Below, in pieces: positions 52,403 through 60,070 of a stretch of 64,000 nt of DNA (positions are counted from its first letter, which is position 1; the number at the start of each line of letters is the position of its first letter). This DNA comes from Microvirga rosea. Its GTDB lineage: Bacteria; Pseudomonadota; Alphaproteobacteria; Rhizobiales; Beijerinckiaceae. The stretch covers positions 620,001 to 684,000 of the forward strand of contig NZ_JAJDOP010000002.1 of NCBI RefSeq assembly GCF_020595095.1. The letters run 5' to 3'. Both the position numbers and the translations under genes were made by a program. Under the pieces are notes generated by a model that was given only the letters and a program-made list of their open reading frames with translations, did no database searches and was not told where the DNA came from.

Positions 52403-52828
52403 TCACGCCTGCTGCGGCAGCGGGGCAACAAGCATCCAGCGATGGCCGAACGGATCGTTGAGCATGGCGAAGCGCGATCCGAAGAAGGCATCGTGCGGGT
52501 CAAGTTCGCTCTTGCATCCGGCCTCGATGGCGCGGGCGAACGTCGCGTCGACCTCCGTGGGGCTGTCGTAGGAGACCGCGACCGAGACCGGAGATTTCCT
52601 GTCCGGGAGCGGAGCGGACCCGCCGTCGAATTCCGCGAACTCGTCCGAAAGCAGGACCCTGCCGCCGTTGATGGTGAGATCGGCATGCATCAGTCGCTTG
52701 CCGTCCTGCGCCATCATGCGGGCGTTCTCCTTGGCGCCGAACACTTTCTGGTAAAGGGCAATCGCATCGCTCGCGCCATTGACGGTCAGGTACGGCGAGA
52801 TCTTCGCAGGTTCTGGTGCGGTGGTCAT
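52403..52828 (-). CDS. VOC family protein, PhnB-like
   Basis: The 141-aa protein matches PhnB/3-demethylubiquinone-like VOC proteins: ISPYLTVNGASDAIALYQKV, VFGAKENARMMAQDGKRLMH, and the C-terminal RFAMLNDPFGHRWMLVAPLP. The usual metal ligands are partly replaced, as is common in this branch. It is 83 bp downstream of the MarR gene, same strand. The substrate is unknown. Confidence 0.87.
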   Translation of the reverse strand: MTTAPEPAKISPYLTVNGASDAIALYQKVFGAKENARMMAQDGKRLMHADLTINGGRVLLSDEFAEFDGGSAPLPDRKSPVSVAVSYDSPTEVDATFARAIEAGCKSELDPHDAFFGSRFAMLNDPFGHRWMLVAPLPQQA

Positions 52829-52911
52829 GGGTGCTCCACGGTTCGGTCAGCGGCAAGGTTGTGAAAGACGGTTTTGGCTTTGAACCGGTCGGACGCCGGA
52901 CGAGAGCCTGC

Positions 52912-53355
52912 TTATGAGAGAGAGCGCAGGTCGGCTCTGAAAATCTCCGGCTCCGAGGCGACAAGCTCCTCGATGCGGGCCTGCATGTCCCGCCAGATGG
53001 GTACGGCGGCGGTCAGGAGATCGAGCCCCTCCTTCGTCAGCGACAGGAGACGGCTGCGCTTGTCGTTGGGGTCCGGCGCAACGGTCACGAGCCCCCTCCT
53101 TTGCAGCGGCTTGAGGGCGGCCGTGAGGGTCGTTCGATCCATGGCAAGCAGGGATGAAACGCTGCCCATCGTCGGCGGATGAGGACGATTGAGGGACATC
53201 ATGAGGGAAAACTGTCCGTTCGTGAGGCCCAAGGGCCGCAGCACGTCGTCATAGCGGCGCGCGATGGCGCGCGCGGCCCGCTGGACGTGGAGGCAGAAGC
53301 AAGCATCGCGAACCTCCAGCGTGACGGCGAAAGGAACAGTGTCGGGCTTTGACAT
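52912..53355 (-). CDS. MarR family transcriptional regulator, possibly from leaderless mRNA
   Basis: The 147-aa protein has the MarR fold: LRPLGLTNGQFSLMMSLNRP, the HTH PTMGSVSSLLAMDRTTLTAA and the wing VTVAPDPNDKRSRLLSLTKE. Two Cys near the N-terminus (DACFCLHVQRAARAIA) could be redox or ligand sensors, as in OhrR-like members. The predicted promoter places the transcription start at the ATG itself. A perfect 16-bp palindrome sits between the -35 and -10 boxes, so autorepression is likely. It heads a leftward unit with VOC, SRPBCC and MFS genes. Confidence 0.9.
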   Translation of the reverse strand: MSKPDTVPFAVTLEVRDACFCLHVQRAARAIARRYDDVLRPLGLTNGQFSLMMSLNRPHPPTMGSVSSLLAMDRTTLTAALKPLQRRGLVTVAPDPNDKRSRLLSLTKEGLDLLTAAVPIWRDMQARIEELVASEPEIFRADLRSLS

Positions 53356-53360
53356 GGCCT

Positions 53361-53389
53361 TACTATGTTGATATCAACATTTTTGTCAA
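53361..53389 (-). promoter_or_regulatory. MarR promoter with a 16-bp palindromic operator
   Basis: On the minus strand TTGACA (53389-53384), a 16-bp spacer and CATAGT (53367-53362) form a promoter. The perfect palindrome ATGTTGATATCAACAT (53365-53380) lies inside it. The size and placement are those of a MarR dimer operator and it could also silence the divergent gene at 53454. Confidence 0.7.
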
Positions 53390-53453
53390 GCGCATTCGTG
53401 CCGCCGTCCCTGCCGCCGATGCATCTTTCCGTTCGATCCTCGCGAGAGCCCTC

Positions 53454-53897
53454 ATGGACACCGCTGCATTCACGACCCGGCCGGAAGACGAGATCCGTGC
53501 GCTGATCGAGGGATGGCGCGGCGCAGTGCTGGACCGGGACCCACACCGCATCGGTGCCTATTACGCACCGGACATCGAAGCCTTCGACGCCATATCGCGG
53601 CTCCGCTTCAGCGGCCTCGAATCCTATCGACGCCATTGGGAAGAGTGCTTTGCGGCCGGCGGCGCGATGATCTTCGAGATCCGGGATCTCGCGATCACGG
53701 CCACCAAGGAGCTGGCATTCGCCCATTTCCTGAATCGATGCGGCCAGAAAGGTGCGGACGACACGGAAATGGCGGCCTGGATGCGCGCGACGCTCGGCTA
53801 TCGCAAACACGATGGCCGTTGGCTGATCGTGCATGAGCACATCTCGGCTCCCTTCGATCCGGAGACCGGGGAAGCGATGATTCATCTGCTTCCGTAG
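53454..53897 (+). CDS. SnoaL/NTF2-like (YybH/DUF4440-type) protein
   Basis: The 147-aa protein from the ATG at 53454 has the cone-shaped NTF2-like fold typical of ketosteroid-isomerase relatives: DEIRALIEGWRGAVLDRDPH, IGAYYAPDIEAFDAISRLRF and the C-terminal YRKHDGRWLIVHEHISAPF. Members can bind small ligands or dimerise; no catalytic residues can be claimed. It is divergent from the MarR gene and close to its operator, so it may be in the same regulon. Confidence 0.8.
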   Translation: MDTAAFTTRPEDEIRALIEGWRGAVLDRDPHRIGAYYAPDIEAFDAISRLRFSGLESYRRHWEECFAAGGAMIFEIRDLAITATKELAFAHFLNRCGQKGADDTEMAAWMRATLGYRKHDGRWLIVHEHISAPFDPETGEAMIHLLP

Positions 53898-54051
53898 GAT
53901 GGCGTGCCCCCTTCCGGTCGTGTGACGGCGAGGCGTTTGACCCCCGACGGCTCATGCCTTAAGCGGCTATATTGTCTCGCCCTCAATGGAAGCTGCGTCG
54001 CAACAGCCTATTCGGTTCCGGACCGACCGATGCGACACCCCCGGGAGCCGC

Positions 54052-55446
54052 ATGAAACCGACGCGTCGACAAGTCCTCGGATCGCTTTGCACCTCGGTCT
54101 TCGCGCCGACCGTCCTGTCCGGCTTCACGACGCCGCCCGGGCTTGCCTTCGCGGGCTTCGACCAGGGCAACAGCCGCTATCAGCAATACCTGAATGTCTG
54201 GAGCCGCTATCTCTCGGGTGCCTCCGTGGACGAGGCCGAAGCCATGCGCCTGCTCGAACACCCGGAGAGCTTCCGGGAAAGGCGTGAGGCCTTTCCGGAT
54301 GCAAGTGCTTTCGGCGTGTTCACCAGCTGCACGCCTCATCGGGATGTCTTCCATGATTGCCTGGACTTCAGCCTGCGCTGGCTGACGGCCCCGGACAATC
54401 CGGACCCGGCCCTGCCGCCTCTTTACAACCGGGGCCAGCTCTATTCCTGGCAATGGTCCTTCTGGGGCCGAGCCGCGCTTGAACTTTACGAGGCGACCGG
54501 GGAGAAGCGCTTCCTCAAGCTCCTCGTCGGTGCCGCCCAGAACGTGATGGCTGCGCGGGACGACCGGCACGGCATCGTCGACGAGAACCAGAAACGCGTG
54601 GTGAAATCCTGGGGCTCCGTGATCTCCTTCGGCGGCCCTCCCATGCGCGGAACTGACGTTACGGCAACAGGCCTTATCGCGTTGCCGATCCTGCAGCTCG
54701 CCAACCGTCTGGCGGCCCGGGGCGAGCTGGACGAGGAGGTGGCGGATCTTGCGCAGCAGGTCGTGCCGTCTTTCGACGAGTACGAAATGTTCTACGTGGA
54801 CCTGCCGGCCTTCGATGCCGGCTGCTATCGCTACGCCTTCATTCCCCAGGCCATCGACCCGATCAACCACATCAATGCCTTCGGCGCCGGGCTCGTGGAG
54901 CTTCATGCGTTCACGGAGGATCCGCGTCACCTGGAAAGGGCCCGCAAGCTCTTCAACTTCTACCGGAACGCCATGGTGGTGGATCGCGATGGAGCGATCT
55001 CGACGCCCTACGAGCAGGATCCGGAGTTCAAGAAGCGGCCGAAGTCCGAATGGTTCTGGAAGATGACCGTATCGGCGGAGCTTCCCCTGGCCCTGGCCCG
55101 TTACGGCCAGATCGTCAAGGAAGAAGAGATGATCGGGATTGCCCGGACCTATGCGGACGTGGTGATGGCGGACCCCACGGGCATCAATGCCATGACGCGG
55201 CGAAGCGACAAGGCGCGGATGATCGATTTCAAACAACCGCTGGACAACGAGACGGCCGAGTACCGCAGCTACGTCCCCATGATTGCCGCGAGCCTGTTTT
55301 TCGTGGACCGGGAACATCGGATCGGCCAGAAACTTCTCCGATACATGCTGTATTACCCTCAATGGTTCACCAACGGCCTCTTCAGCGGCGGCGGTATCGC
55401 CATGCTTGCCCGCGCCTGTTCCCTGCGCCGGGGATTCCGGCTGTGA
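54052..55446 (+). CDS. exported protein of unknown function, alpha-helical toroid-like
   Basis: The 464-aa protein starts at the ATG at 54052 (GGGAG upstream) with MKPTRRQVLGSLCTSVFAP, a twin-arginine-like leader. The mature chain has repeated helical segments with aromatic clusters (YSWQWSFWGRAALELYEATG, YNRGQLYSWQW, HINAFGAGLVELHAFTEDPR, YEQDPEFKKRPKSEWFWKMT), resembling (alpha/alpha)-barrel sugar-active enzymes such as C5-epimerases or lyases. I do not recognise the family. It lies upstream of the inositol-phosphatase/DUF4170/lipid A genes on the same strand, 118 bp before the next gene, and may act on envelope polysaccharide. Confidence 0.7.
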   Translation: MKPTRRQVLGSLCTSVFAPTVLSGFTTPPGLAFAGFDQGNSRYQQYLNVWSRYLSGASVDEAEAMRLLEHPESFRERREAFPDASAFGVFTSCTPHRDVFHDCLDFSLRWLTAPDNPDPALPPLYNRGQLYSWQWSFWGRAALELYEATGEKRFLKLLVGAAQNVMAARDDRHGIVDENQKRVVKSWGSVISFGGPPMRGTDVTATGLIALPILQLANRLAARGELDEEVADLAQQVVPSFDEYEMFYVDLPAFDAGCYRYAFIPQAIDPINHINAFGAGLVELHAFTEDPRHLERARKLFNFYRNAMVVDRDGAISTPYEQDPEFKKRPKSEWFWKMTVSAELPLALARYGQIVKEEEMIGIARTYADVVMADPTGINAMTRRSDKARMIDFKQPLDNETAEYRSYVPMIAASLFFVDREHRIGQKLLRYMLYYPQWFTNGLFSGGGIAMLARACSLRRGFRL

Positions 55447-55564
55447 CCAAGGAGCGGAGCCGTTCCCCGCTTGCGAGACGCCTCGCCATCTCCAGCCATG
55501 ACCTGCCGCATCCGGCTCATCCCCGAAGTGGCAATTCGCTTTGTCCGGTACCACCTGTCATCTG

Positions 55565-56362
55565 ATGCTTGCTTCTTTGCCCCCTGACCCATCGCTGGCC
55601 TCCGCTGTGCGCGACACGGCCCGGGAAGCCGGTGCCCTGGCCCTGCCTTACTTTCGCGAAGGCACGCAGACTGCCGCTCGGCTCTGGTACAAGGAGCGCA
55701 GTTCGCCGGTGACGGAAGCCGACATCGCCCTCGATGACTTCCTGAAGAAGCGCCTGACCGAACTTCTGCCGGAAGCGGGCTGGCTGTCCGAGGAAACGGC
55801 CGACAATCCGTCACGGCTCGATCATTCGGCCGTATGGATCGTCGATCCGATCGACGGTACCCGCGCCTTTGCGACCGGCCATCCGGATTGGTCCGTTTCG
55901 ATCGCCCTCGTCAGGGACGGTCGTCCCATTCTCGGAGTGGTTCACGCCCCCGTCCATGACCGGCTCTACGAGGCCTCCCTGTCCCGAGGCGCCTTCTGCA
56001 ACGGGGTGCGATTGGAGCTGGCGTCGGGATCGAAGGAGCGCCTTCGTGTCGCAGGTCCCAAGCCGCTGATCGACCGCGCGGAGCGCAGGCTCGGAACCAT
56101 CGAGCGACTTCCCAAGGTACCGTCCTTGGCTCTCCGGCTCGTGCGCGTGGCCGAGGGCGCCATCGATGTCGGGCTTGTCTCGTCCAATGCCGCGGACTGG
56201 GACATCGCAGCCGCGGATCTGATCCTGCACGAGGCCGGCGCCCAGCTGACGGATTTCGGCGGGCGGATGCCCCCTTACAATCGCCCCAATCCGAGCCATG
56301 GCGAGATGGTTGCCGCTCCGTCATGGTTGCATCCGCGGGCGGTTAGGGCCATGAGGACTTGA
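55565..56362 (+). CDS. inositol monophosphatase family protein, CysQ-like 3'(2'),5'-bisphosphate nucleotidase
   Basis: The 265-aa protein has the Li-sensitive phosphatase metal motifs: SSPVTEADIALDDF, GWLSEETADNPSRL, IVDPIDGTRAFATGHPDWSV and the C-terminal ADWDIAAADLILHEAGAQLT. The DPIDGT loop binds the metals. Both CysQ (PAP phosphatase) and inositol/histidinol phosphatase activity fit the family; the synteny with envelope genes in Rhizobiales makes CysQ-like annotation usual. It sits 61 bp upstream of DUF4170. Confidence 0.87.
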   Translation: MLASLPPDPSLASAVRDTAREAGALALPYFREGTQTAARLWYKERSSPVTEADIALDDFLKKRLTELLPEAGWLSEETADNPSRLDHSAVWIVDPIDGTRAFATGHPDWSVSIALVRDGRPILGVVHAPVHDRLYEASLSRGAFCNGVRLELASGSKERLRVAGPKPLIDRAERRLGTIERLPKVPSLALRLVRVAEGAIDVGLVSSNAADWDIAAADLILHEAGAQLTDFGGRMPPYNRPNPSHGEMVAAPSWLHPRAVRAMRT

Positions 56363-56423
56363 GAATCAGCTTTCTCCATAGCAACTAGCCTTCTCCACAT
56401 CCTTGGAAAGAGATGACGATCCC

Positions 56424-56657
56424 ATGACCGACGCGCCCGGCAAGCAGCTCCTTCACCTCGTGTTCGGAGGCGAGCTCGACAACCTCGACTCCATCACCTT
56501 CAAGGACCTGTCCAAAGTCGACATTGTCGGAATCTATCCGAACTACGCCACCGCCCACGCGGCCTGGAAGGCCAAGGCGCAGGCCAGCGTCGACAACGCT
56601 CACATGCGCTATTTCATCGTGCACCTGCACCGTCTGCTCGAACCGGATCAGACCTGA
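56424..56657 (+). CDS. DUF4170 family protein
   Basis: The 77-aa protein matches DUF4170: KQLLHLVFGGELDNLDSITF, then KDLSKVDIVGIYPNYATAHA and MRYFIVHLHRLL at the end. The family is confined mostly to alphaproteobacteria and has no assigned function. It is embedded between the phosphatase and the DUF374 acyltransferase (10-bp gap), so it is almost certainly part of the lipid A/Kdo transcript. Confidence 0.88.
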   Translation: MTDAPGKQLLHLVFGGELDNLDSITFKDLSKVDIVGIYPNYATAHAAWKAKAQASVDNAHMRYFIVHLHRLLEPDQT

Positions 56658-56667
56658 TCGGCACCTT

Positions 56668-57417
56668 ATGAGCCTGGTCAAACGCATCACCCGCTCCCGT
56701 GTGGTCCAGGAAGCCCTCGGATTCCTGGTCGCGAGCTACTTGAAGCTTGTGCAGCGCACGAACCGGTTCGTCATGGAGCCGGCGGATGCCTATGACCGGA
56801 TCGGCCCGATGATGCCCGTGATCGCCGCCATGTGGCATGGGCAGCATTTCATGATCCATTTCGCCAAGCGCCCCCAGGACCGGGCCGCCAGTCTCGTGTC
56901 CCGCTCGGGCGATGGTGAATTCAACGCCATCGCCCTTCGTCATCTGGGCATCCGGGCCATCCGAGGCTCGGGAGCCCGGGGCCGGGACATCCGCAAGAAG
57001 GGCGGCATTTCGGCAATGCGCAGCATGCTGCGGGCCTTGAGCGACGGCGAAATGGTCGTCATGACCGCCGATATCCCCAAGATCTCGCGGATTTGCGGCG
57101 AGGGAATCGTCACCCTGGCCCAGCTGTCCGGCCGTCCCATCGTGCCGGTCGCCGTCGTGACGAGCCGCCGCATCGACTTCGACAGCTGGGACCGGGCAAG
57201 CCTTGGCCTTCCGTTCGGGAAAGGCGCCATGGTGCTGGGCGAGCCCGTCTCCGTACCGCGCGACGCGGACCCCGCCGCGATCGAGGCGGCCCGTCAGGCC
57301 GTGGAACGCGGCCTCGATGCCGTTCACGCGCGGGCCTATGCTCTCGTCGGATCCAAGGATCCGGGCGCGAGGAAGCGGCAGGACGCTCCCGCCCTTGCTC
57401 GGGAGACCCGCGCATGA
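56668..57417 (+). CDS. lysophospholipid acyltransferase-like protein, DUF374
   Basis: The 249-aa protein has an N-terminal hydrophobic helix and an acyltransferase-like fold with AAMWHGQHFMIHF (HX motif of the DUF374 branch), LVSRSGDGEFNAIALRHLGI, AIRGSGARGRD and GRPIVPVAVVTSRRIDF. DUF374 genes occur next to waaA/lpxK in many alphaproteobacteria, so transfer of an acyl chain to lipid A or a Kdo-lipid intermediate is a fair inference. Its stop overlaps the waaA start (ATGA). Confidence 0.85.
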   Translation: MSLVKRITRSRVVQEALGFLVASYLKLVQRTNRFVMEPADAYDRIGPMMPVIAAMWHGQHFMIHFAKRPQDRAASLVSRSGDGEFNAIALRHLGIRAIRGSGARGRDIRKKGGISAMRSMLRALSDGEMVVMTADIPKISRICGEGIVTLAQLSGRPIVPVAVVTSRRIDFDSWDRASLGLPFGKGAMVLGEPVSVPRDADPAAIEAARQAVERGLDAVHARAYALVGSKDPGARKRQDAPALARETRA

Positions 57418-58703
57418 GGCTGCCGCTGCTGATCAGGATCTATCGGACGATGACCTCGGTCCTGGAACCGGCGGTGATCGGCCTGCTTTACTGGCGCCAG
57501 CGCAAAGGCCGGGAGGACAAGACCCGGCTCGGTGAACGCAGGGGCTATCCGAGCCGTCCGCGCCCGAAGGGCCACCTGGTCTGGGTCCATGGGGCGAGCA
57601 ACGGCGAAACCCTGTCCCTCATGCCGATCGTCGAGCGCCTGACGCAACGGGGCCTGTCGGTTCTGGTCACCTCGGGAACGAAGACGTCCGCGGCCCTGAT
57701 CGCCAGGCGGCTTCCACCCGGCGCGGTGCATCAATATTTGCCCTTGGACGTGCCGCGCTACATCCGGCGCTTCCTGAAATACTGGAAGCCGGACCTCGCC
57801 CTTGTGGCGGAGTCCGAGATCTGGCCGAACACCGTCGTGGCCCTCGACCAGCGCCAGATTCCCCTCGTCATGGTCAACGGCCGGATGTCGGACCGTTCCT
57901 ATCAGCGCTGGCAGAAACTGCCCCGCAACATCAAGGCTCTGCTGGAGCGCTTTGCCTTGTGTCTTGCACAGACCACGGAGGACGCGGAGCGCCTGGTCCG
58001 CCTTGGGGCTCCCCGGGTCCTCGTGACCGGCAATCTGAAATTCGACTCGCCGCCGCCCCCCGCGGATCCGCGGGCCGTCGCCCATCTGGCCGGCCTCGTC
58101 GCAGGGCGCCCGGTCTGGTTGGCGGCGAGCACTCATCCCGGTGAGGAGGGAAGCGCCCTCGCGGTGCATCGGGCCCTTGCCCAAAGGCACCCGAATCTCC
58201 TCACCATCATCGTGCCCCGCCACCCGCAACGGGGGCCGGAGATCGCCGCCCTGGCCGGACAGGCGGGCCTGAGGGCCAGCCGCCGCTCGCAGGGCATGGC
58301 CCCCGATCGCGCGACGGACGTCTACATCGTCGATACCATCGGCGAGATGGGTCTCTTCTACCGCCTGTCGCCCGTCGTGCTGATGGGCGGAACCCTCGTC
58401 CCCGTCGGCGGCCACAATCCCATCGAGCCGGCCAAACTCGGCGCGGCCATTCTCCATGGTCCTCACACGCATAACGCCGCCGAGATCTATGAAGCCATCG
58501 ACAAGGCCCGGGGGGCGCTGCTCGTCAACGACAATGCCAGCCTCGCACGGGCGACCAGCGAATTGCTGAGCAACGCGGCCCTGACCCGGAACATGGCGCG
58601 GGCGGCAAGCGACGCCGTGCAGGCTCTCGGCGGCGCGGTGGACCGGACAATCCAGTCGATCGAGCCCTTCATCGTGCAGGCCAAGCTCGGGGCGCGGCGC
58701 TGA
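57414..58703 (+). CDS. waaA: 3-deoxy-D-manno-octulosonic acid transferase
   Basis: The 429-aa GT30 enzyme has an N-terminal membrane anchor and a GT-B fold. Hallmarks are the catalytic Glu65 in VHGASNGETLSLMPIVE, LVAESEIWPNTVVALDQRQI, the LVTGNLKFDS segment, IIVPRHPQRGPEIA and MGGTLVPVGGHNPIEPAKLG. It transfers Kdo from CMP-Kdo to lipid IVA at the inner membrane. It is translationally coupled to DUF374 upstream and lpxK downstream (TGATG overlap). Confidence 0.94.
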   Translation: MRLPLLIRIYRTMTSVLEPAVIGLLYWRQRKGREDKTRLGERRGYPSRPRPKGHLVWVHGASNGETLSLMPIVERLTQRGLSVLVTSGTKTSAALIARRLPPGAVHQYLPLDVPRYIRRFLKYWKPDLALVAESEIWPNTVVALDQRQIPLVMVNGRMSDRSYQRWQKLPRNIKALLERFALCLAQTTEDAERLVRLGAPRVLVTGNLKFDSPPPPADPRAVAHLAGLVAGRPVWLAASTHPGEEGSALAVHRALAQRHPNLLTIIVPRHPQRGPEIAALAGQAGLRASRRSQGMAPDRATDVYIVDTIGEMGLFYRLSPVVLMGGTLVPVGGHNPIEPAKLGAAILHGPHTHNAAEIYEAIDKARGALLVNDNASLARATSELLSNAALTRNMARAASDAVQALGGAVDRTIQSIEPFIVQAKLGARR

Positions 58704-59722
58704 TGCGCACCCCGGAATTCTGGACCAGACAGCCCCCCTCGCCGCTCGCACGCCTGCTTCAACCCCTCGGCCTTCTCTATGGTGCAGTGACCGCCCGGCG
58801 CATGAACCGGCCCGGGATCAAGGCCGATATCCCGGTTCTGTGCATCGGCAATTTCACGGCCGGCGGAGCGGGCAAGACGCCGACCGCCATGGCGGTCGCG
58901 GACATTCTGGCGGAGGCGGGGGAGACACCGGTTTTCCTGTCGCGCGGATATGGCGGCCGCCTGAACGGCCCGGTTCAGGTCCGAATCGATCACACGGCAT
59001 CGGATGTCGGCGACGAGCCCCTCCTTCTGGCCGGGATCGCCACCGCCGTCGTTTCGCGGGACCGCCCGGCGGGAGCGCGCCTCGCCGCCGGGATGGGCGG
59101 AACGGTCGTGATCATGGATGACGGGCTGCAGAACCCGTCCCTCAGGAAGGATTGCACCATCGCGGTCGTCGATGGCGCAACGGGCGTTGGAAACGGCCTT
59201 CCCGTTCCGGCCGGTCCCCTTCGGGCGGCCCTTGCCGCCCAGTGGCCCGTTATCGATGCCGTCGTCGTCATCGGACAGGGGATCGACGGGGAGCGCGTTG
59301 CCGAGGAGGCTTCGAGGCTTGGGAAATCCACGTTCCGGGCGCTGCTCGAACCCAACGAGGCGATCGTCGAAACCTTGCGCGGCAAGCCGCTTCTCGCCTT
59401 TGCGGGAATCGGGCGTCCGGGCAAATTCTTTTCAACCCTTGCGGCCTGCGGCCTGAATATCGCGCGGGAGGTCCCGTTTCCGGACCATCATGCGTTCAGC
59501 GCGGCGGACATTGCCGGACTGAAGCGCGAAGCGGAGCGCCGCGGGTTGCAGCCGGTGACGACGGAAAAGGACCTGGCCCGCATGGCGGGCGCCGGCGACC
59601 TGCCGGATTGGCCCGGCCTGATGGCTCTGCCGGTCCGGCTGCAGCTCGAGGAGCCCGAGGCTTTCCGGAGTTTTATTCTTGAGAGGCTTCGCACCCGACG
59701 CGGCGAATCTTCTTCAGGCTGA
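58703..59722 (+). CDS. lpxK: tetraacyldisaccharide 4'-kinase
   Basis: The 339-aa lipid A kinase has a membrane-proximal N-terminus and the P-loop CIGNFTAGGAGKTPTAMAVA. It also shows FLSRGYGGRLNGPVQV, the catalytic base region VIMDDGLQNPSLRKD and FPDHHAFSAADIAGLK. It phosphorylates the 4' position of the disaccharide to give lipid IVA, the acceptor of the preceding waaA. The start overlaps the waaA stop. Its last 9 bp overlap the convergent DUF2093 gene. Confidence 0.94.
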   Translation: MRTPEFWTRQPPSPLARLLQPLGLLYGAVTARRMNRPGIKADIPVLCIGNFTAGGAGKTPTAMAVADILAEAGETPVFLSRGYGGRLNGPVQVRIDHTASDVGDEPLLLAGIATAVVSRDRPAGARLAAGMGGTVVIMDDGLQNPSLRKDCTIAVVDGATGVGNGLPVPAGPLRAALAAQWPVIDAVVVIGQGIDGERVAEEASRLGKSTFRALLEPNEAIVETLRGKPLLAFAGIGRPGKFFSTLAACGLNIAREVPFPDHHAFSAADIAGLKREAERRGLQPVTTEKDLARMAGAGDLPDWPGLMALPVRLQLEEPEAFRSFILERLRTRRGESSSG

Positions 59723-59944
59723 AGAGGTCCCCGTTTCGAGGACCCGGGTCATGACCGCCTCGGGAGAGGAATAAGCTTCCTGCCGGTCCACGCTCCAGTA
59801 CTTCAGCTCGTCGAGCGGAATCGGCTTGCCGGTCACGCCGCAACGCACGAAGGCTCCGGGCTTGATGACCCGCAGGTCGCTGTCGAGATATTGGACGATT
59901 GCCTCGCCGCCGACCGGTTCGAATTTGTTCATGGGATCTGACAT
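59714..59944 (-). CDS. DUF2093 family protein
   Basis: The 76-aa protein matches DUF2093: MNKFEPVGGEAIVQYLDSD, LRVIKPGAFVRCGVTGKPIP and LKYWSVDRQEAYSSPEAVMT. The single Cys in RCGVTG suggests a small zinc-like or beta-rich protein, but only one Cys is present. It overlaps the tail of lpxK on the opposite strand by 9 bp. Found next to lpxK in many Rhizobiales; the function is unknown. Confidence 0.87.
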   Translation of the reverse strand: MSDPMNKFEPVGGEAIVQYLDSDLRVIKPGAFVRCGVTGKPIPLDELKYWSVDRQEAYSSPEAVMTRVLETGTSSA

Positions 59945-60070
59945 CACGCCATCTTGGTCACCGGCATCACATAAGAACGCCGGAGCTCGGTTTTCAATGC
60001 CGCCCTGCGCATCGTGTGGAACCGAAGTCCCGCGTCGGCGAAAAGCGGCATCCACTTTGGGCCCTCCGCC

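Noticed and set aside
53983..55554. A 523-codon open frame antisense to the exported 464-aa protein gene
   Set aside because: High-GC third-position bias produces long antisense frames; this one has no recognisable domain, and the plus-strand gene has a leader, a Shine-Dalgarno sequence and an orderly helical chain.
57336..58751. A 471-codon minus-strand frame antisense to waaA
   Set aside because: waaA is certain by its motifs, and the antisense chain is low-complexity Arg/Gly/Asp-rich.
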